Of a DNA stretch of 64,000 nt, positions 50,018 to 58,595 are shown piece after piece (the stretch's first letter is position 1; each line of letters opens with the position of its first letter). Source of the stretch: Bradyrhizobium sp. JYMT SZCCT0428. Its GTDB lineage: Bacteria; Pseudomonadota; Alphaproteobacteria; Rhizobiales; Xanthobacteraceae. The notes beneath the pieces were generated by a model, which was not told where the DNA came from, made no database searches, and was given only the letters and a program-made list of their open reading frames with translations. The stretch lies in NCBI RefSeq assembly GCF_018131075.1, contig NZ_JAFCLS010000034.1, positions 29,217 through 93,216 on the forward strand. Reading direction: 5' to 3'. A program made the position numbers and the translations under genes.

Positions 50018-50857
50018 ATGACCGCGACCACGCTTCTGGAACGCAAATCCATTTCGGTATCCGATTTCCGCTGCAGCGCGGGACCCGGCGACAAGCCTTT
50101 TGCCGAGCTGCACCGATGCCACTCGATTTCCTATGTCCGCAAGGGCAGTTTTGGTCTGCACTGCCGCGGCAAGTTCAGTGAATTGGTGGCGGGGTCGGTG
50201 CTGATCGGCCATCCCGGCGACGAATATACCTGCACCCATGACCACGTCTGCGGCGACGAGTGCCTGTCGTTCTTCCTCGGGCCGGAACTGGTCGATGCGA
50301 TCAGCGAAGCCAGGGATATCTGGCAGATCGGCTCGGCGCCGCCGCTGCCAGAACTGATGGTGCTCGGCGAACTGGCTCAGGCGGCGGCAGATGGCAACAG
50401 CGACATCAGCCTCGACGAGATCGGGCAAGTGTTCGCCAGCCGCTTTGTCGAGGTGGTCTCCGGCAAGCCGCGCAAGGCTGGTCCCGACGCCGCCCGCGAC
50501 CGCCGCCGCGCGGTGGAAACCGCGCTGTGGATCGATGCCAATTCGCACCGCGAAGTCGACCTGGAAGATGCCGCCGCGCAAGCCGGCATCAGCCCGTTCC
50601 ATTTCCTGCGGCTGTTCTCGAACGTGGTCGGCGTCACCCCGCATCAATATCTGCTGCGCTCGCGGCTGCGCCATGCGGCGCGGCGGCTGGCCGATGACGA
50701 CAGCCCTATCACCGATATCGCCTATGACGTCGGCTTCGGCGACCTCTCCAATTTCGTGCGCACGTTCCACCGCGCCGCCGGCGCCTCGCCGCTGCGGTTC
50801 CGCCAGGCCTCGCGCGGGAAGCGCAAGATTCTCCAAGAACGGCTTGCCCTCAACTAG
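50018..50857 (+). CDS. AraC-family transcriptional regulator
   Basis: A 279-residue regulator. The C-terminal two-HTH AraC domain (about residues 170-270) has EVDLEDAAAQAGISPFHFLRLFSNVVGVTPHQYLLRSRLRHA and a second helix-turn-helix SPITDIAYDVGFGDLSNFVRTF. The N-terminal cupin-like part contains six cysteines (including CTHDHVCGDEC). It is not the Ada four-cysteine methyl-acceptor domain, but the cysteines could sense electrophiles or bind metal. It follows the methyltransferase gene directly, a split arrangement reminiscent of Ada. Target genes are unknown. Confidence 0.9.
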   Translation: MTATTLLERKSISVSDFRCSAGPGDKPFAELHRCHSISYVRKGSFGLHCRGKFSELVAGSVLIGHPGDEYTCTHDHVCGDECLSFFLGPELVDAISEARDIWQIGSAPPLPELMVLGELAQAAADGNSDISLDEIGQVFASRFVEVVSGKPRKAGPDAARDRRRAVETALWIDANSHREVDLEDAAAQAGISPFHFLRLFSNVVGVTPHQYLLRSRLRHAARRLADDDSPITDIAYDVGFGDLSNFVRTFHRAAGASPLRFRQASRGKRKILQERLALN

Positions 50858-50915
50858 CTAGGGTTTCTCCAGGTTGCGCGGCATTCCCGCGCGCACTTCT
50901 CACTGGAGAACAGCA

Positions 50916-51275
50916 ATGTACGACCACATCGGATTACGCGTCGGAAACCTCGACGCCAGCGTGCGCTTCTATACGGCGGCGCTCGCGCCCCTCGGCTTTG
51001 TGTTGTGCTCGCGGGACGACTCCGGCGCCGGCTTCGGCCCCAAGGGCGAACCCGCGCTCTGGCTGCACCTGCACAAGGGTTCCGCCGGCACCGGTGCCCA
51101 TGTCGCATTCCGTGCGCCCGACCATGCCGCGATCAAGAAATTCCATGCCGAGGGACTTAAGGCCGGCGGCCGCGACAATGGCGGCGCGGGTGCGCGCGCC
51201 GACTACAGCCCGACCTACTACGCGGCGTTTTTGATCGACCCCGACGGCAACAACGTCGAGGCGGTTTGCACGTAG
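50916..51275 (+). CDS. VOC/glyoxalase-superfamily protein
   Basis: A 119-residue protein of the vicinal-oxygen-chelate fold. It begins MYDHIGLRVGNLDASVRFYTAAL, contains a middle strand GTGAHVAFRAPDHAAIKKFHAEGL, and ends YAAFLIDPDGNNVEAVCT. Metal-ligand positions (His4, His about 66, Glu near the end) are present. The start at 50916 has CTGGAGAAC upstream. Members are glyoxalases, dioxygenases or antibiotic-binding proteins. The substrate is unknown. It is a single gene between the AraC regulator and a repeat. Confidence 0.88.
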   Translation: MYDHIGLRVGNLDASVRFYTAALAPLGFVLCSRDDSGAGFGPKGEPALWLHLHKGSAGTGAHVAFRAPDHAAIKKFHAEGLKAGGRDNGGAGARADYSPTYYAAFLIDPDGNNVEAVCT

Positions 51276-51301
51276 CTCGCTAGGCGCGCAGCTCTCGCTA
51301 C

Positions 51302-51384
51302 CGTCATTGCGAGGAGCGAAGCGACGAAGCAATCCACTCTTCCTTTGTGGCCCGATGGATTGCTTCGCTTCGCTCGCAATGACG
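51302..51384. repeat. Palindromic repeat, family A, copy 4
   Basis: An 83-bp hairpin with ends CGTCATTGCGAG and CTCGCAATGACG and inner arms AAGCAATCCA / TGGATTGCTT, between the VOC and SRPBCC genes. Confidence 0.9.
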
Positions 51385-51424
51385 GAGCTAACACCTTCCA
51401 CCCTCATTTGAAGGACTCTTCACC

Positions 51425-51826
51425 ATGGCTTCCATCCACAAGGACATCATCATCGACGCGGCGCCTGCCGACGTCTGGGACGCGGTGCGAGATTTCGGCG
51501 CGTTGCATACGCGGCTGGTGCCCGGCTTCGTGCTCGACACCCGCCTCGACGGCGACGCGCGGATCGTGACGTTCTCCAACGGCACGGTGGCGCGCGAACT
51601 GTTGGTCGATTGCGACGATGCGCGGCGACGGCTGGTCTATGCCGTGATCAGCGAACGGATCAAGCAGCACAGCGCCTCGGTGCAGGTGACCGCGGAAGGC
51701 GACGGCCGCAGCCGGCTGGCCTGGACTGTAGACGTGCTGCCGCATGAAATCGCGCCCTACATGAACGCGCAGATGGATCAGGCGGCGCTGGCGATGCAGA
51801 ACGCGCTTGGGAAAGCCGCGGCATGA
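51425..51826 (+). CDS. SRPBCC/START-like ligand-binding protein
   Basis: A 133-residue protein of the polyketide-cyclase/Bet v1-like fold: HKDIIIDAAPADVWDAVRDF then VPGFVLDTRL, RIVTFSNGTVARELLVDCDDARRRLVYAVI, and a C-terminal long helix IAPYMNAQMDQAALAMQNAL. These proteins bind hydrophobic ligands in a deep pocket. The stop overlaps the start of the next gene by 4 bp (ATGA), so they are translationally coupled. No catalytic residues are evident. Function unknown. Confidence 0.88.
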   Translation: MASIHKDIIIDAAPADVWDAVRDFGALHTRLVPGFVLDTRLDGDARIVTFSNGTVARELLVDCDDARRRLVYAVISERIKQHSASVQVTAEGDGRSRLAWTVDVLPHEIAPYMNAQMDQAALAMQNALGKAAA

Positions 51827-52353
51827 ATTCCGCATTTCTCGAAGCGCTCGGCGCGGTCGGTCCCTCAACCGACCGCGCCGGCAAGATGGACCTGTACGGA
51901 CGCTTCATCGGCTCCTGGGATCTCGACGTCAGGCAATTCTCCGACGACGGCCGCGAGCGCCGCCGCGCCGGCGAATGGCATTTCGGCTGGGCGCTGGAGG
52001 GGCGCGCGATCCAGGATGTCTGGATCGTGCCGCCGCGTGGCGAGCACCGCCACGGCGACGCCACCGCCAAGATCAACTCCTACGGCACGACGCTGCGGGT
52101 CTACGATCCCGATATCGATGCCTGGCGGATCCAGTGGACCGACCCGGTGGCGCGAAGTTTTCTGCAGATGATCGGGCGCGCTGAAGGCCGTGACATCGTG
52201 CAGCATGGCACGCGGCCGGATGGACAGCTGATGCGCTGGAGTTTTTCCGAGATCACGCCTAACTCGTTCCTCTGGCGTGGCGAGATCTCCGCGGACAACG
52301 GCGCGAGCTGGCGTGTCAATACCGAGTTCACCGCCCGGCGCCGAGCACCGTGA
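51823..52353 (+). CDS. Lipocalin-like/DUF1579-type small protein
   Basis: A 176-residue protein. The pattern FIGSWDLDVRQFSDDGRERRRAGEWHFGWALEGRAIQDVWIVPP, then GTTLRVYDPDIDAWRIQWTDP and SFLWRGEISADNGASWRVNTEFTARR, resembles small beta-barrel proteins of the DUF1579/lipocalin type. Its ATG overlaps the SRPBCC stop, so the two proteins are made together and may handle the same ligand (inference). No catalytic motif is evident. Confidence 0.75.
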   Translation: MNSAFLEALGAVGPSTDRAGKMDLYGRFIGSWDLDVRQFSDDGRERRRAGEWHFGWALEGRAIQDVWIVPPRGEHRHGDATAKINSYGTTLRVYDPDIDAWRIQWTDPVARSFLQMIGRAEGRDIVQHGTRPDGQLMRWSFSEITPNSFLWRGEISADNGASWRVNTEFTARRRAP

Positions 52354-52451
52354 TCTTTCGCACAGATCGGCAAGCCTCCCTTTCCTAGCGTCACCAGTTG
52401 CGCCCGGATGGCACCGCCTCCGCGGGCCGCGGCGCATTGGGAGGTCGAACC

Positions 52452-52937
52452 ATGACTGGAGCTGACAAGGTTGTGTGTCAGGCGGCCACGCTGCTGCTGC
52501 TGTTTGCCCTGACGACGACGCCGGCGAAAGCGCAATTCGCCGGCTTCGGTGGCGGTGGAGGTGGCGGCGACGACATGATGACGCAGATGGCGCCGATGCT
52601 GGGAATGATGAAGGCGAAGATGGGCAAGCGCCGCTTCGGCATGATGATGCAGACCGTGGGCCCGATGATGGGCCGCATGATGGAAGGCGGCGGCGGTGGT
52701 TTTGGCATGATGGGCGGCGGCGGAATCCCCGGCGGCTATGGTGGCAGCTATGGCGGCTATGGCGGCGGCATGGCCCACGGCTATGGCGTCAACATGGGCG
52801 GCATGGGCGGCGGCGACATCATGGGCATGCTCGGCGGCGCCGGCGGCGGCGAGATGATGAGCATGATCCCGCAGCTGATGCGCATGGCCAATATGGGCGG
52901 CGGCGGCCGTCACGGCCGAAAGCATCGGCGAAGGTAG
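52452..52937 (+). CDS. Glycine/methionine-rich secreted protein, function unknown
   Basis: A 161-residue protein. The signal peptide (QAATLLLLFALTTTPAKAQ) is cleaved near residue 27. The mature part is made of Gly runs and Met clusters (DDMMTQMAPMLGMMKAKM; FGMMMQTVGPMMGRMMEGG), a Gly/Tyr stretch (GGYGGSYGGYGGGMAHGYG) and a basic end (RHGRKHRRR). It has no cysteine after cleavage. GGGAGG precedes the ATG. Met-rich segments of this kind bind Cu(I) in some exported proteins, but that is only a possibility here. Not a repeat protein in the strict sense; I recognise no family. Confidence 0.75.
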   Translation: MTGADKVVCQAATLLLLFALTTTPAKAQFAGFGGGGGGGDDMMTQMAPMLGMMKAKMGKRRFGMMMQTVGPMMGRMMEGGGGGFGMMGGGGIPGGYGGSYGGYGGGMAHGYGVNMGGMGGGDIMGMLGGAGGGEMMSMIPQLMRMANMGGGGRHGRKHRRR

Positions 52938-52963
52938 AGCGTCGTCAACGCCTGAACTATCTC

Positions 52964-53064
52964 CGTCATCCTGAGGTGCGAGCGCAGCGAGCCTCGAAGG
53001 ATGAATCGGCCACAGATGGGCCGTCGTCCTTCGAGGCGCGCAAGAGCGCGCACCTCAGGATGAC
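52964..53064. repeat. Palindromic repeat, family B, copy 3
   Basis: Ends CGTCATCCTGAGGTGCG and CGCACCTCAGGATGACG are exact inverted copies. It lies between the convergent Gly/Met-rich and MATE genes. Confidence 0.92.
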
Positions 53065-53074
53065 GGAGATGCAG

Positions 53075-54517
53075 TTACGACAACGCCGGGCGAACCTTCG
53101 GAAGGGGACCCTGCTTCGGTCCCCACCGGGTCAGGATCACGCTGAGGCAGGACAGCAGGCCGAGCAGCATCATCGATGCTGCGGTCAGCAGGAAGAAGTC
53201 CATGGCGGTGGCATTGTGCGTCGACAGCCACCAGCCGCCGATGACGATGAACACCAGCCGTGCGGTCTGCGCCAGCACGGGGCCAAGCACCTTGGCCGCG
53301 CCCTGCGATGAAAAATAGCAGGTCGTGGCAAGACCGAGGAAGGCATACATCGGCGCCGCCGTGGACAGATACTGCCGGCTTGCGGCGCGCACGCCCGCAT
53401 TGTCGGTGAAGAGATTGACCCAGATGTCGGGGACGATCGCGATCAAGGTCGCCAATGCGCCGACCCCGACAAAGGCCACGGCACCTGCGATCCAGCAGAT
53501 CCTGCGGGCCCGCGCGATGCGTTTCGCGCCGATCGCCATGCCGACCATCGGCACCGTCGCGATGCCGACCGCAAAGGCGATCGACGTCAGCATGAATTCG
53601 AGCCGCGCGCCGATGCCGTAACCGGCCAGGATCTCGGTGCCGAAACCCGCCAGCATGTAGGTGAAGATGCTGATCGTCAGCACCGACTGCAGCGGCGAGA
53701 AGCAGGCGATGGCGCCGACCTTGAGAATGTCGATGAACATCGCCCAGCGAATTCGCAGGCCGATGAGCTTGGGAACGACGCGCGCGCGGCCGGAAAACAG
53801 ATACCACGTCATCACGGAGATACTGATCAGGTAAGCAATCAGCGAACCGGCGGCGACGCCCTGCATGCCGAATTGCGGGATCGGCCCGAGGCCGAGGCCG
53901 AGCGTGCCGCCGAGGACGATCTGGCAGGTGGCGGAAACGAGCATCAGCAGCGACGGCAGCTTCATGTTGCCGGTGCCGCGCAGGATGCCGGCCATCGTGT
54001 TCATCAGCCATGGCACGACAGCGCCGCCGAAGAATATCTGCGTATAGCCGATCGCCTGTGTCAGCACGTTGCCGCGGCCGCCGAGCAATTCCAGCAGTTT
54101 TGGGCCGAAGATCAGCATGCCCAGCATGAAGACGAGCCCGAAGCAGAGGCCGATGAGCAGGGCATGCGCGGCAAGCACCGACGCCCGCTCGGTGTCGCCG
54201 GCGCCGAGTGCGCGCGCGATCGCGGACGCGACACCGCCGCCCATGGCGCCGCCCGACATCGTCATGGTCAGGATCACGCAGGGAAATACCAGCGCCATCG
54301 CGGCCAGCGATTCCACCCCGAGCCGACCGATATAGGAGGTCTCGGCGATCACCACACAGGTGCCGGCCGAGAGAGCAATGACGTTGGGCCAGGCGAGCCA
54401 CAGCAGCGTGCGCAGGATCGGACCGTCGACCAGCGCGTTCTTCGCCGGCGGCGGCGGTGGCGGCAGCGGGCGCTCTTCCTCGTCGACGGGAATTTCGGCA
54501 ACGCCGATATCGGACAT
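53075..54517 (-). CDS. MATE-family efflux transporter (MepA/NorM-like)
   Basis: A 480-residue membrane protein with about twelve hydrophobic segments. A proline-rich cytoplasmic N-terminus (RPLPPPPPPAKNALVDGPI) precedes the first half (LAWPNVIALSAGTCVVIAETSYIGRLG). The linking segment RGTGNMKLPSLLMLVSATCQI and the second half FSPLQSVLTISIFTYMLAGFG are typical MATE elements. GGGAGCA precedes the ATG. It differs from the MATE at 31201 in length and N-terminus. The substrate is not predictable. Confidence 0.9.
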   Translation of the reverse strand: MSDIGVAEIPVDEEERPLPPPPPPAKNALVDGPILRTLLWLAWPNVIALSAGTCVVIAETSYIGRLGVESLAAMALVFPCVILTMTMSGGAMGGGVASAIARALGAGDTERASVLAAHALLIGLCFGLVFMLGMLIFGPKLLELLGGRGNVLTQAIGYTQIFFGGAVVPWLMNTMAGILRGTGNMKLPSLLMLVSATCQIVLGGTLGLGLGPIPQFGMQGVAAGSLIAYLISISVMTWYLFSGRARVVPKLIGLRIRWAMFIDILKVGAIACFSPLQSVLTISIFTYMLAGFGTEILAGYGIGARLEFMLTSIAFAVGIATVPMVGMAIGAKRIARARRICWIAGAVAFVGVGALATLIAIVPDIWVNLFTDNAGVRAASRQYLSTAAPMYAFLGLATTCYFSSQGAAKVLGPVLAQTARLVFIVIGGWWLSTHNATAMDFFLLTAASMMLLGLLSCLSVILTRWGPKQGPLPKVRPALS

Positions 54518-54680
54518 TTCTGCTCCCGCGCGCGAAAGGCAACTTTTAAGGTCGCGCGCCCATTCAATATTTTGGGCGCATTATCTCGCTGCGCCGAGCT
54601 GTTTCCTAGCACGGCAGGCGCTGATTCCGCGTGCGCGAAACGCAATGGGGGCCTGCGCGATTGCAGGCAGGCGCGCTCCC

Positions 54681-55739
54681 CTAGCCGATCGACCAGACGA
54701 ACGGTGCCTTTCCACCGGCTGGTGGCTTCAAATGCACGGGAATATGGCGGCCGCAGCCAGCGGCCAGGCCCTCGAACAATCCCTGCAGGACGCTGGCGCA
54801 GGCCGGGTGATAATCGCCGACATCGGCCATCAACTTCCAGCTCAGCTGCCGGATTTCGAACGTGCCGTCGGACTCGCTGATCTCAACCGCGTCGTCCTGC
54901 GCCTCGAACAGCGCACGCAGGAAGCCTGCAAATTCCTTCGGCCCGCCGCGGCTCGCCCCAAGGTTTTGCGCGATCTCGTCGAAATATTGCATGCCGATCA
55001 GCTTGCCGGTGAGGTGCAACAGATATCGGGCATCCTCCGGGCCGAAGCATTGCACCATCACGGGAGCCGCGGTCTTCACATATTCCATCGCGTAGTTGCG
55101 ATAGGCCTTTTCCAGCCGCGGCTTTGGCCAGCTCGAAACCGGCAATGCCGGCGCGGTGGCAGGATCGAAGCGCGGCGCTTCGAGATGCCGCGCGAACACC
55201 ATCCGCGCATCTAGGTCGAGCGGATGATCGTATTCGCAGTAATAGCCTTCGAGGCCGTCCTGGCCGTCGACGCTTTGCTTGGTGCAGACGAAGCCGAGAT
55301 TGAGATTGCCGAGCGCCACGCCGTTATTGCCGTGCCATCCCCGCAGCATCGCGCGCGACACTTCGCCGGGCACGCCGCAGATCGCGGTGCCCCGCCAGAT
55401 CCAGCGCGGCGGCGGATAACGGATCCAGGCCTTGCGATCGGTCTCGTACATGTATTCGACATGGACGCCGCCGATCCAGTTGGAGAGATAATGATACTGC
55501 GCAGCCGCGACCGCCGGCGGCAGATGGCTGAGCCCGAGTTTTTCCAGCCCCGGCAGGAAGCGTTCCTGCTGCTGGCGGCGAAACACCCGGAACACAAACT
55601 CGGCGGCGTCCGCCGTGCCGCGGCGGGAGACGACGGTGAGAACGAGGCCGGTGAAGAACGCGTGATAGAGATCAGCGATGCTGCGCCATTTCGCCCACTG
55701 CGCCTGCTGCGCGCGATCCTTCGCCTCGGTCATCGCCAT
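54681..55739 (-). CDS. Conserved-looking protein of unknown function, 352 residues
   Basis: Soluble; no signal peptide or membrane segment. Notable stretches: DLYHAFFTGLVLTVVSRRGT, SNWIGGVHVEYMYETDRKAWIRYPPPRW, CEYDHPLDLDARMVFARHLEAPRFD, and QCFGPEDARYLLHLTGKLIGMQYFDE. It shows Trp/Tyr-rich hydrophobic clusters typical of an enzyme, but no motif I can name. A distant link to small-molecule hydrolases such as L-2-amino-thiazoline-4-carboxylate hydrolase is possible but not supported here. The start at 55739 has AGGGAAC upstream. It is divergent from the sorbosone-dehydrogenase-like lipoprotein gene. Confidence 0.72.
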   Translation of the reverse strand: MAMTEAKDRAQQAQWAKWRSIADLYHAFFTGLVLTVVSRRGTADAAEFVFRVFRRQQQERFLPGLEKLGLSHLPPAVAAAQYHYLSNWIGGVHVEYMYETDRKAWIRYPPPRWIWRGTAICGVPGEVSRAMLRGWHGNNGVALGNLNLGFVCTKQSVDGQDGLEGYYCEYDHPLDLDARMVFARHLEAPRFDPATAPALPVSSWPKPRLEKAYRNYAMEYVKTAAPVMVQCFGPEDARYLLHLTGKLIGMQYFDEIAQNLGASRGGPKEFAGFLRALFEAQDDAVEISESDGTFEIRQLSWKLMADVGDYHPACASVLQGLFEGLAAGCGRHIPVHLKPPAGGKAPFVWSIG

Positions 55740-55880
55740 CCCGGTTCCCTTCTCTTTCCGCACGCAGGGTTGCGGTTCAATTCACGCGAATTTCATGGCG
55801 GGCACCGCGAACAATGGCCGGCGTTCCGCATTGGTGGAGCGATATGCACCGCATTGTACATCGATATGCAAGGAGCCGTC

Positions 55881-57215
55881 ATGCATAGCCATCTTCGGCT
55901 GGCGCTATGTCTGGGAGCGCTGGCGCTTCCTCTCGCCGCCTGCAAAGAACAGGCCCCATCAGGCTCCGCCGACCAGACCTATGGTCCCTCGCCCCAGTTG
56001 CCGTCGCCGCAGACCTCGTGGATACCGACCGTCAACATCGCCAATGCCAAGGGCTGGCCCGAAGGCGGCAAGCCCACCGCCGGCAACGGCATGGCGGTGA
56101 ATGCGTTCGCCAGCGGGCTTGAGCATCCGCGCACGGTCTACGTGCTGCCAAATGGCGATGTGCTGGTGGCCGAGTCCAACGCCCCACCGAAACCGGACGG
56201 CGCGGGCATCAAAGGCTTCTTCTTCAAGTGGGCGCTAAGCCGGGCCGGCGCCGGCGTGCCGAGCGCCAACCGAATCACGCTGTTGCGCGACGTCGATGGC
56301 GACGGCGTCGCTGAAACCCGCAGCATCTTCCTGAGCGGGCTGAACTCGCCATTCGGCATGGTGCTGGTGGGCGATAATTTCTATGTCGCCAATACCGACG
56401 CGATCATGAAATTTCCCTATCAGACCGGCGTCACCAGAATCACCGCACCGGGCGAGAAGCTCGCCAACCTGCCCGCAGGCACCCTCAATCATCACTGGAC
56501 CAAGGACCTGACCGCCAGCCCCGATGGATCGAAGCTTTATGCGACCGTCGGCTCCAACAGCAACATCGGCGAGAACGGCATCGAGGCCGAGAAGGATCGC
56601 GCCGCCGTGTTGGAAGTCGATCGCGCCAGCGGCACATGGCGGGTGTTTGGCTCAGGCCTGCGCAATCCGAACGGACCGGCTTGGAATCCACACACTGGCG
56701 AACTCTGGGTCGTCGTCAACGAGCGCGATGAACTCGGCAACGATCTGGTGCCTGATTACATGACCTCGGTGAGGGACGGCGCCTTCTATGGCTGGCCCTA
56801 CAGCTACTTCGGTGACCGCGTCGATACGCGCGTCGAGCCGCGACGTCCCGACATGGTCGCCAAGGCGATGGCGCCGGACTACGCGCTCGGCGCGCATACG
56901 GCTTCGCTCGGGCTGGCGTTCAACACCGGCAATCTGTTTCCGCAAGCGATGGCTGGTGGCGCTTTCATCGGCCAGCACGGCTCGTGGAATCGCAAGCCGC
57001 GCGCCGGCTACAAGGTGATCTTCGTGCCGTTCGAGAGCGGCAAGCCTTCCGGCAAGCCGCAGGACGTGCTGACCGGCTTTGTCAGTGATGACGGTGAAGC
57101 CCTCGGACGTCCGGTCGGCGTGCGGCTCGACAAGCAGGGCGCGCTATTGGTGGCCGACGACGTCGGCAACACGATATGGCGCGTGACGCCTGCGATGACG
57201 TCGGCGGCTAACTAG
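55881..57215 (+). CDS. Sorbosone/PQQ-type sugar dehydrogenase-like lipoprotein
   Basis: A 444-residue exported protein with a beta-propeller dehydrogenase fold. The N-terminus carries a lipobox (LPLAAC, Cys21), so it is a lipoprotein. Conserved segments include ASGLEHPRTVYVLPNGDVLVAE, NHHWTKDLTASPDGSKLYATVGSN, SGLRNPNGPAWNPHTGELWVVVNERDELG, YMTSVRDGAFYGWPYSY and FIGQHGSWNRKP, which match the PQQ-dependent sorbosone-dehydrogenase family. It would oxidise a sugar or aldehyde in the periplasm. AAGGAG precedes the ATG. PQQ synthesis genes are not in the window. Confidence 0.9.
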   Translation: MHSHLRLALCLGALALPLAACKEQAPSGSADQTYGPSPQLPSPQTSWIPTVNIANAKGWPEGGKPTAGNGMAVNAFASGLEHPRTVYVLPNGDVLVAESNAPPKPDGAGIKGFFFKWALSRAGAGVPSANRITLLRDVDGDGVAETRSIFLSGLNSPFGMVLVGDNFYVANTDAIMKFPYQTGVTRITAPGEKLANLPAGTLNHHWTKDLTASPDGSKLYATVGSNSNIGENGIEAEKDRAAVLEVDRASGTWRVFGSGLRNPNGPAWNPHTGELWVVVNERDELGNDLVPDYMTSVRDGAFYGWPYSYFGDRVDTRVEPRRPDMVAKAMAPDYALGAHTASLGLAFNTGNLFPQAMAGGAFIGQHGSWNRKPRAGYKVIFVPFESGKPSGKPQDVLTGFVSDDGEALGRPVGVRLDKQGALLVADDVGNTIWRVTPAMTSAAN

Positions 57216-57217
57216 GG

Positions 57218-58324
57218 TTACAACCGGAAATGCTTGCTCAGCTTCAGGCCCTGCGCCTGATAGTTCGAGCCGATGCGCTGGCCGTACATGGCATGGGGCC
57301 GCGCCAGCATCTTTTCATAGACCAGGCGGCCGACGATCTGGCCGTGCTCGAGGATGAACGGCACCTCGCGCGAGCGCACTTCCAGCACCGCGCGCGCGCC
57401 CTGCCCGCCGGCGCCGGCATAGCCGAAGCCGGGATCGAAGAAGCCGGCATAATGCACGCGGAATTCGCCGACCAAGGGATCGAACGGCACCATCTCGGCG
57501 GCGTAATCCGGCGGAATCTGCACCGCCTCTTTCGAGGCCAGAATATAGAACTCGCCGGGATCGAGGATCAGGCTGCCGTCCGGGCGCGCCGCGATCGGCT
57601 CCCAGAATTCATCGACCGCATAGCCGCCGCGGCGGTCGACATCGACCACGCCGGTGTGGCGCTTGGCGCGATAGCCGACAAAGCCGCCGGAATTCGCGCC
57701 GCTCAGATCGACGCTCAGCGCCACGCCATTGGCGAGATCGGCATCGTCGATATCGACCAGCCGCTCGGCCTCATGCAGCGCGTCCAGTTCGTCCGCGTTG
57801 AGGATAGCGTCGCCGGTGCGGAAGCGCACTTGTGACAGCCGGGATCCCTCGCGCAGCAGCACCGGAAACGTCTTCGGGCTGATCTCGGCATAGAGCGGCC
57901 CGTGATAGCCGGCGCCGATCATGTCGAACCGGCGGGTACCATCCGCGATCACGCGGGTGAAGACGTCGAGCCGCCCGGTCGAGCTTTTCGGGTTGGCCGC
58001 GGCGACGATCTCCGGCGGCAGCGCGAGGCTCTCCAGCAGCGGCACGATGTAGACGCAATTGGTCTCCAGCACCGCGCCGTCAGTGAGGTCGATCTCGTGC
58101 AGTTTCAGCTCGTCGATACGCTCGGCCACCGTCGCACCCGGTCCCGGGAGGAAGCTCGCCCGCACCCGGTAGGCGATGTCGCCGAGGCGCAGATCGAGGC
58201 TGGCGGGCTGGATCTGGCTCTCGACAAAGGGATAGGCCGGCAGGATCAGGCCCGCATCCGCCATCGCCGCGATCATGCGGTCGGGCAGAATTCCGTTGGC
58301 GTCGGGCGGCAGCGTGAACGGCAC
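57218..58324 (-). CDS. dcd: 2'-Deoxycytidine 5'-triphosphate deaminase, alphaproteobacterial two-domain type
   Basis: A 368-residue enzyme that deaminates dCTP to dUTP in dTTP supply. Two dUTPase-like domains are fused. The first has PDRMIAAMADAGLILP, QPASLDLRLGDIAYRVRASFLPG and NPKSSTGRLDVFTRVIADG; the second has DPGEFYILASKEAVQIPPDYAAEM, GFFDPGFGYAG and EHGQIVGRLVYEKM. This is nearly twice the length of E. coli Dcd, as is normal for the alphaproteobacterial form. The GTG at 58324 with GAGGA five bases upstream is preferred to an ATG 15 codons earlier that lacks a site. It is divergent from metZ across the SAM-II region. Confidence 0.9.
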   Translation of the reverse strand: MPFTLPPDANGILPDRMIAAMADAGLILPAYPFVESQIQPASLDLRLGDIAYRVRASFLPGPGATVAERIDELKLHEIDLTDGAVLETNCVYIVPLLESLALPPEIVAAANPKSSTGRLDVFTRVIADGTRRFDMIGAGYHGPLYAEISPKTFPVLLREGSRLSQVRFRTGDAILNADELDALHEAERLVDIDDADLANGVALSVDLSGANSGGFVGYRAKRHTGVVDVDRRGGYAVDEFWEPIAARPDGSLILDPGEFYILASKEAVQIPPDYAAEMVPFDPLVGEFRVHYAGFFDPGFGYAGAGGQGARAVLEVRSREVPFILEHGQIVGRLVYEKMLARPHAMYGQRIGSNYQAQGLKLSKHFRL

Positions 58325-58450
58325 GGCGGTCCTCAAGGGGCCCGGAAGGATAACCCAAATGTCATCCAAACCTCATAAATATGGGCATTTAGGGGTTATC
58401 CGATGGCCGGCTTGACGAAAAGGGCGCGAGGGAATATCAGCATGACTTAT

Positions 58451-58512
58451 CCCGTGGTGATTTGAGCCGGCCGGCTTGCAGCCACGTTAAATAAGTCGCT
58501 AAACAGGCCGGG
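58451..58512 (+). promoter_or_regulatory. SAM-II riboswitch upstream of metZ
   Basis: The pattern matches the SAM-II aptamer: P1 stem CGTGG (58453-58457) / CCACG (58482-58486), loop with TGATTT and GGCTTGCAG, then GTTAAATAAGTCGCTAAACAGG. The loop GCCGGCC can pair with the 3' GGCCGG (58506-58511) to make the pseudoknot. A 10-bp antiterminator (ACAGGCCGGG 58503-58512 / CCCGGCCTGT 58525-58534) competes for the same bases. SAM binding would favour the terminator and shut off metZ. Confidence 0.88.
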
Positions 58513-58525
58513 GACACGTGTGATC

Positions 58526-58559
58526 CCGGCCTGTGGAAATTTTTCCAGGCCGGTTTTTT
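58526..58559 (+). terminator. Conditional terminator of the metZ riboswitch
   Basis: CCGGCC-TG-TGGAAA / TTTCCA-GGCCGG forms a stem followed by TTTTTT. Its 5' strand is shared with the antiterminator, so it should form only when SAM is bound. Confidence 0.85.
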
Positions 58560-58595
58560 GTGACCATTTTCGATGGTGGTCACGACGGAGGTCAC

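Noticed and set aside
53185..53400. Antisense and shifted frames within the MATE gene
   Set aside because: Shadows of a membrane protein gene with clear MATE segments.
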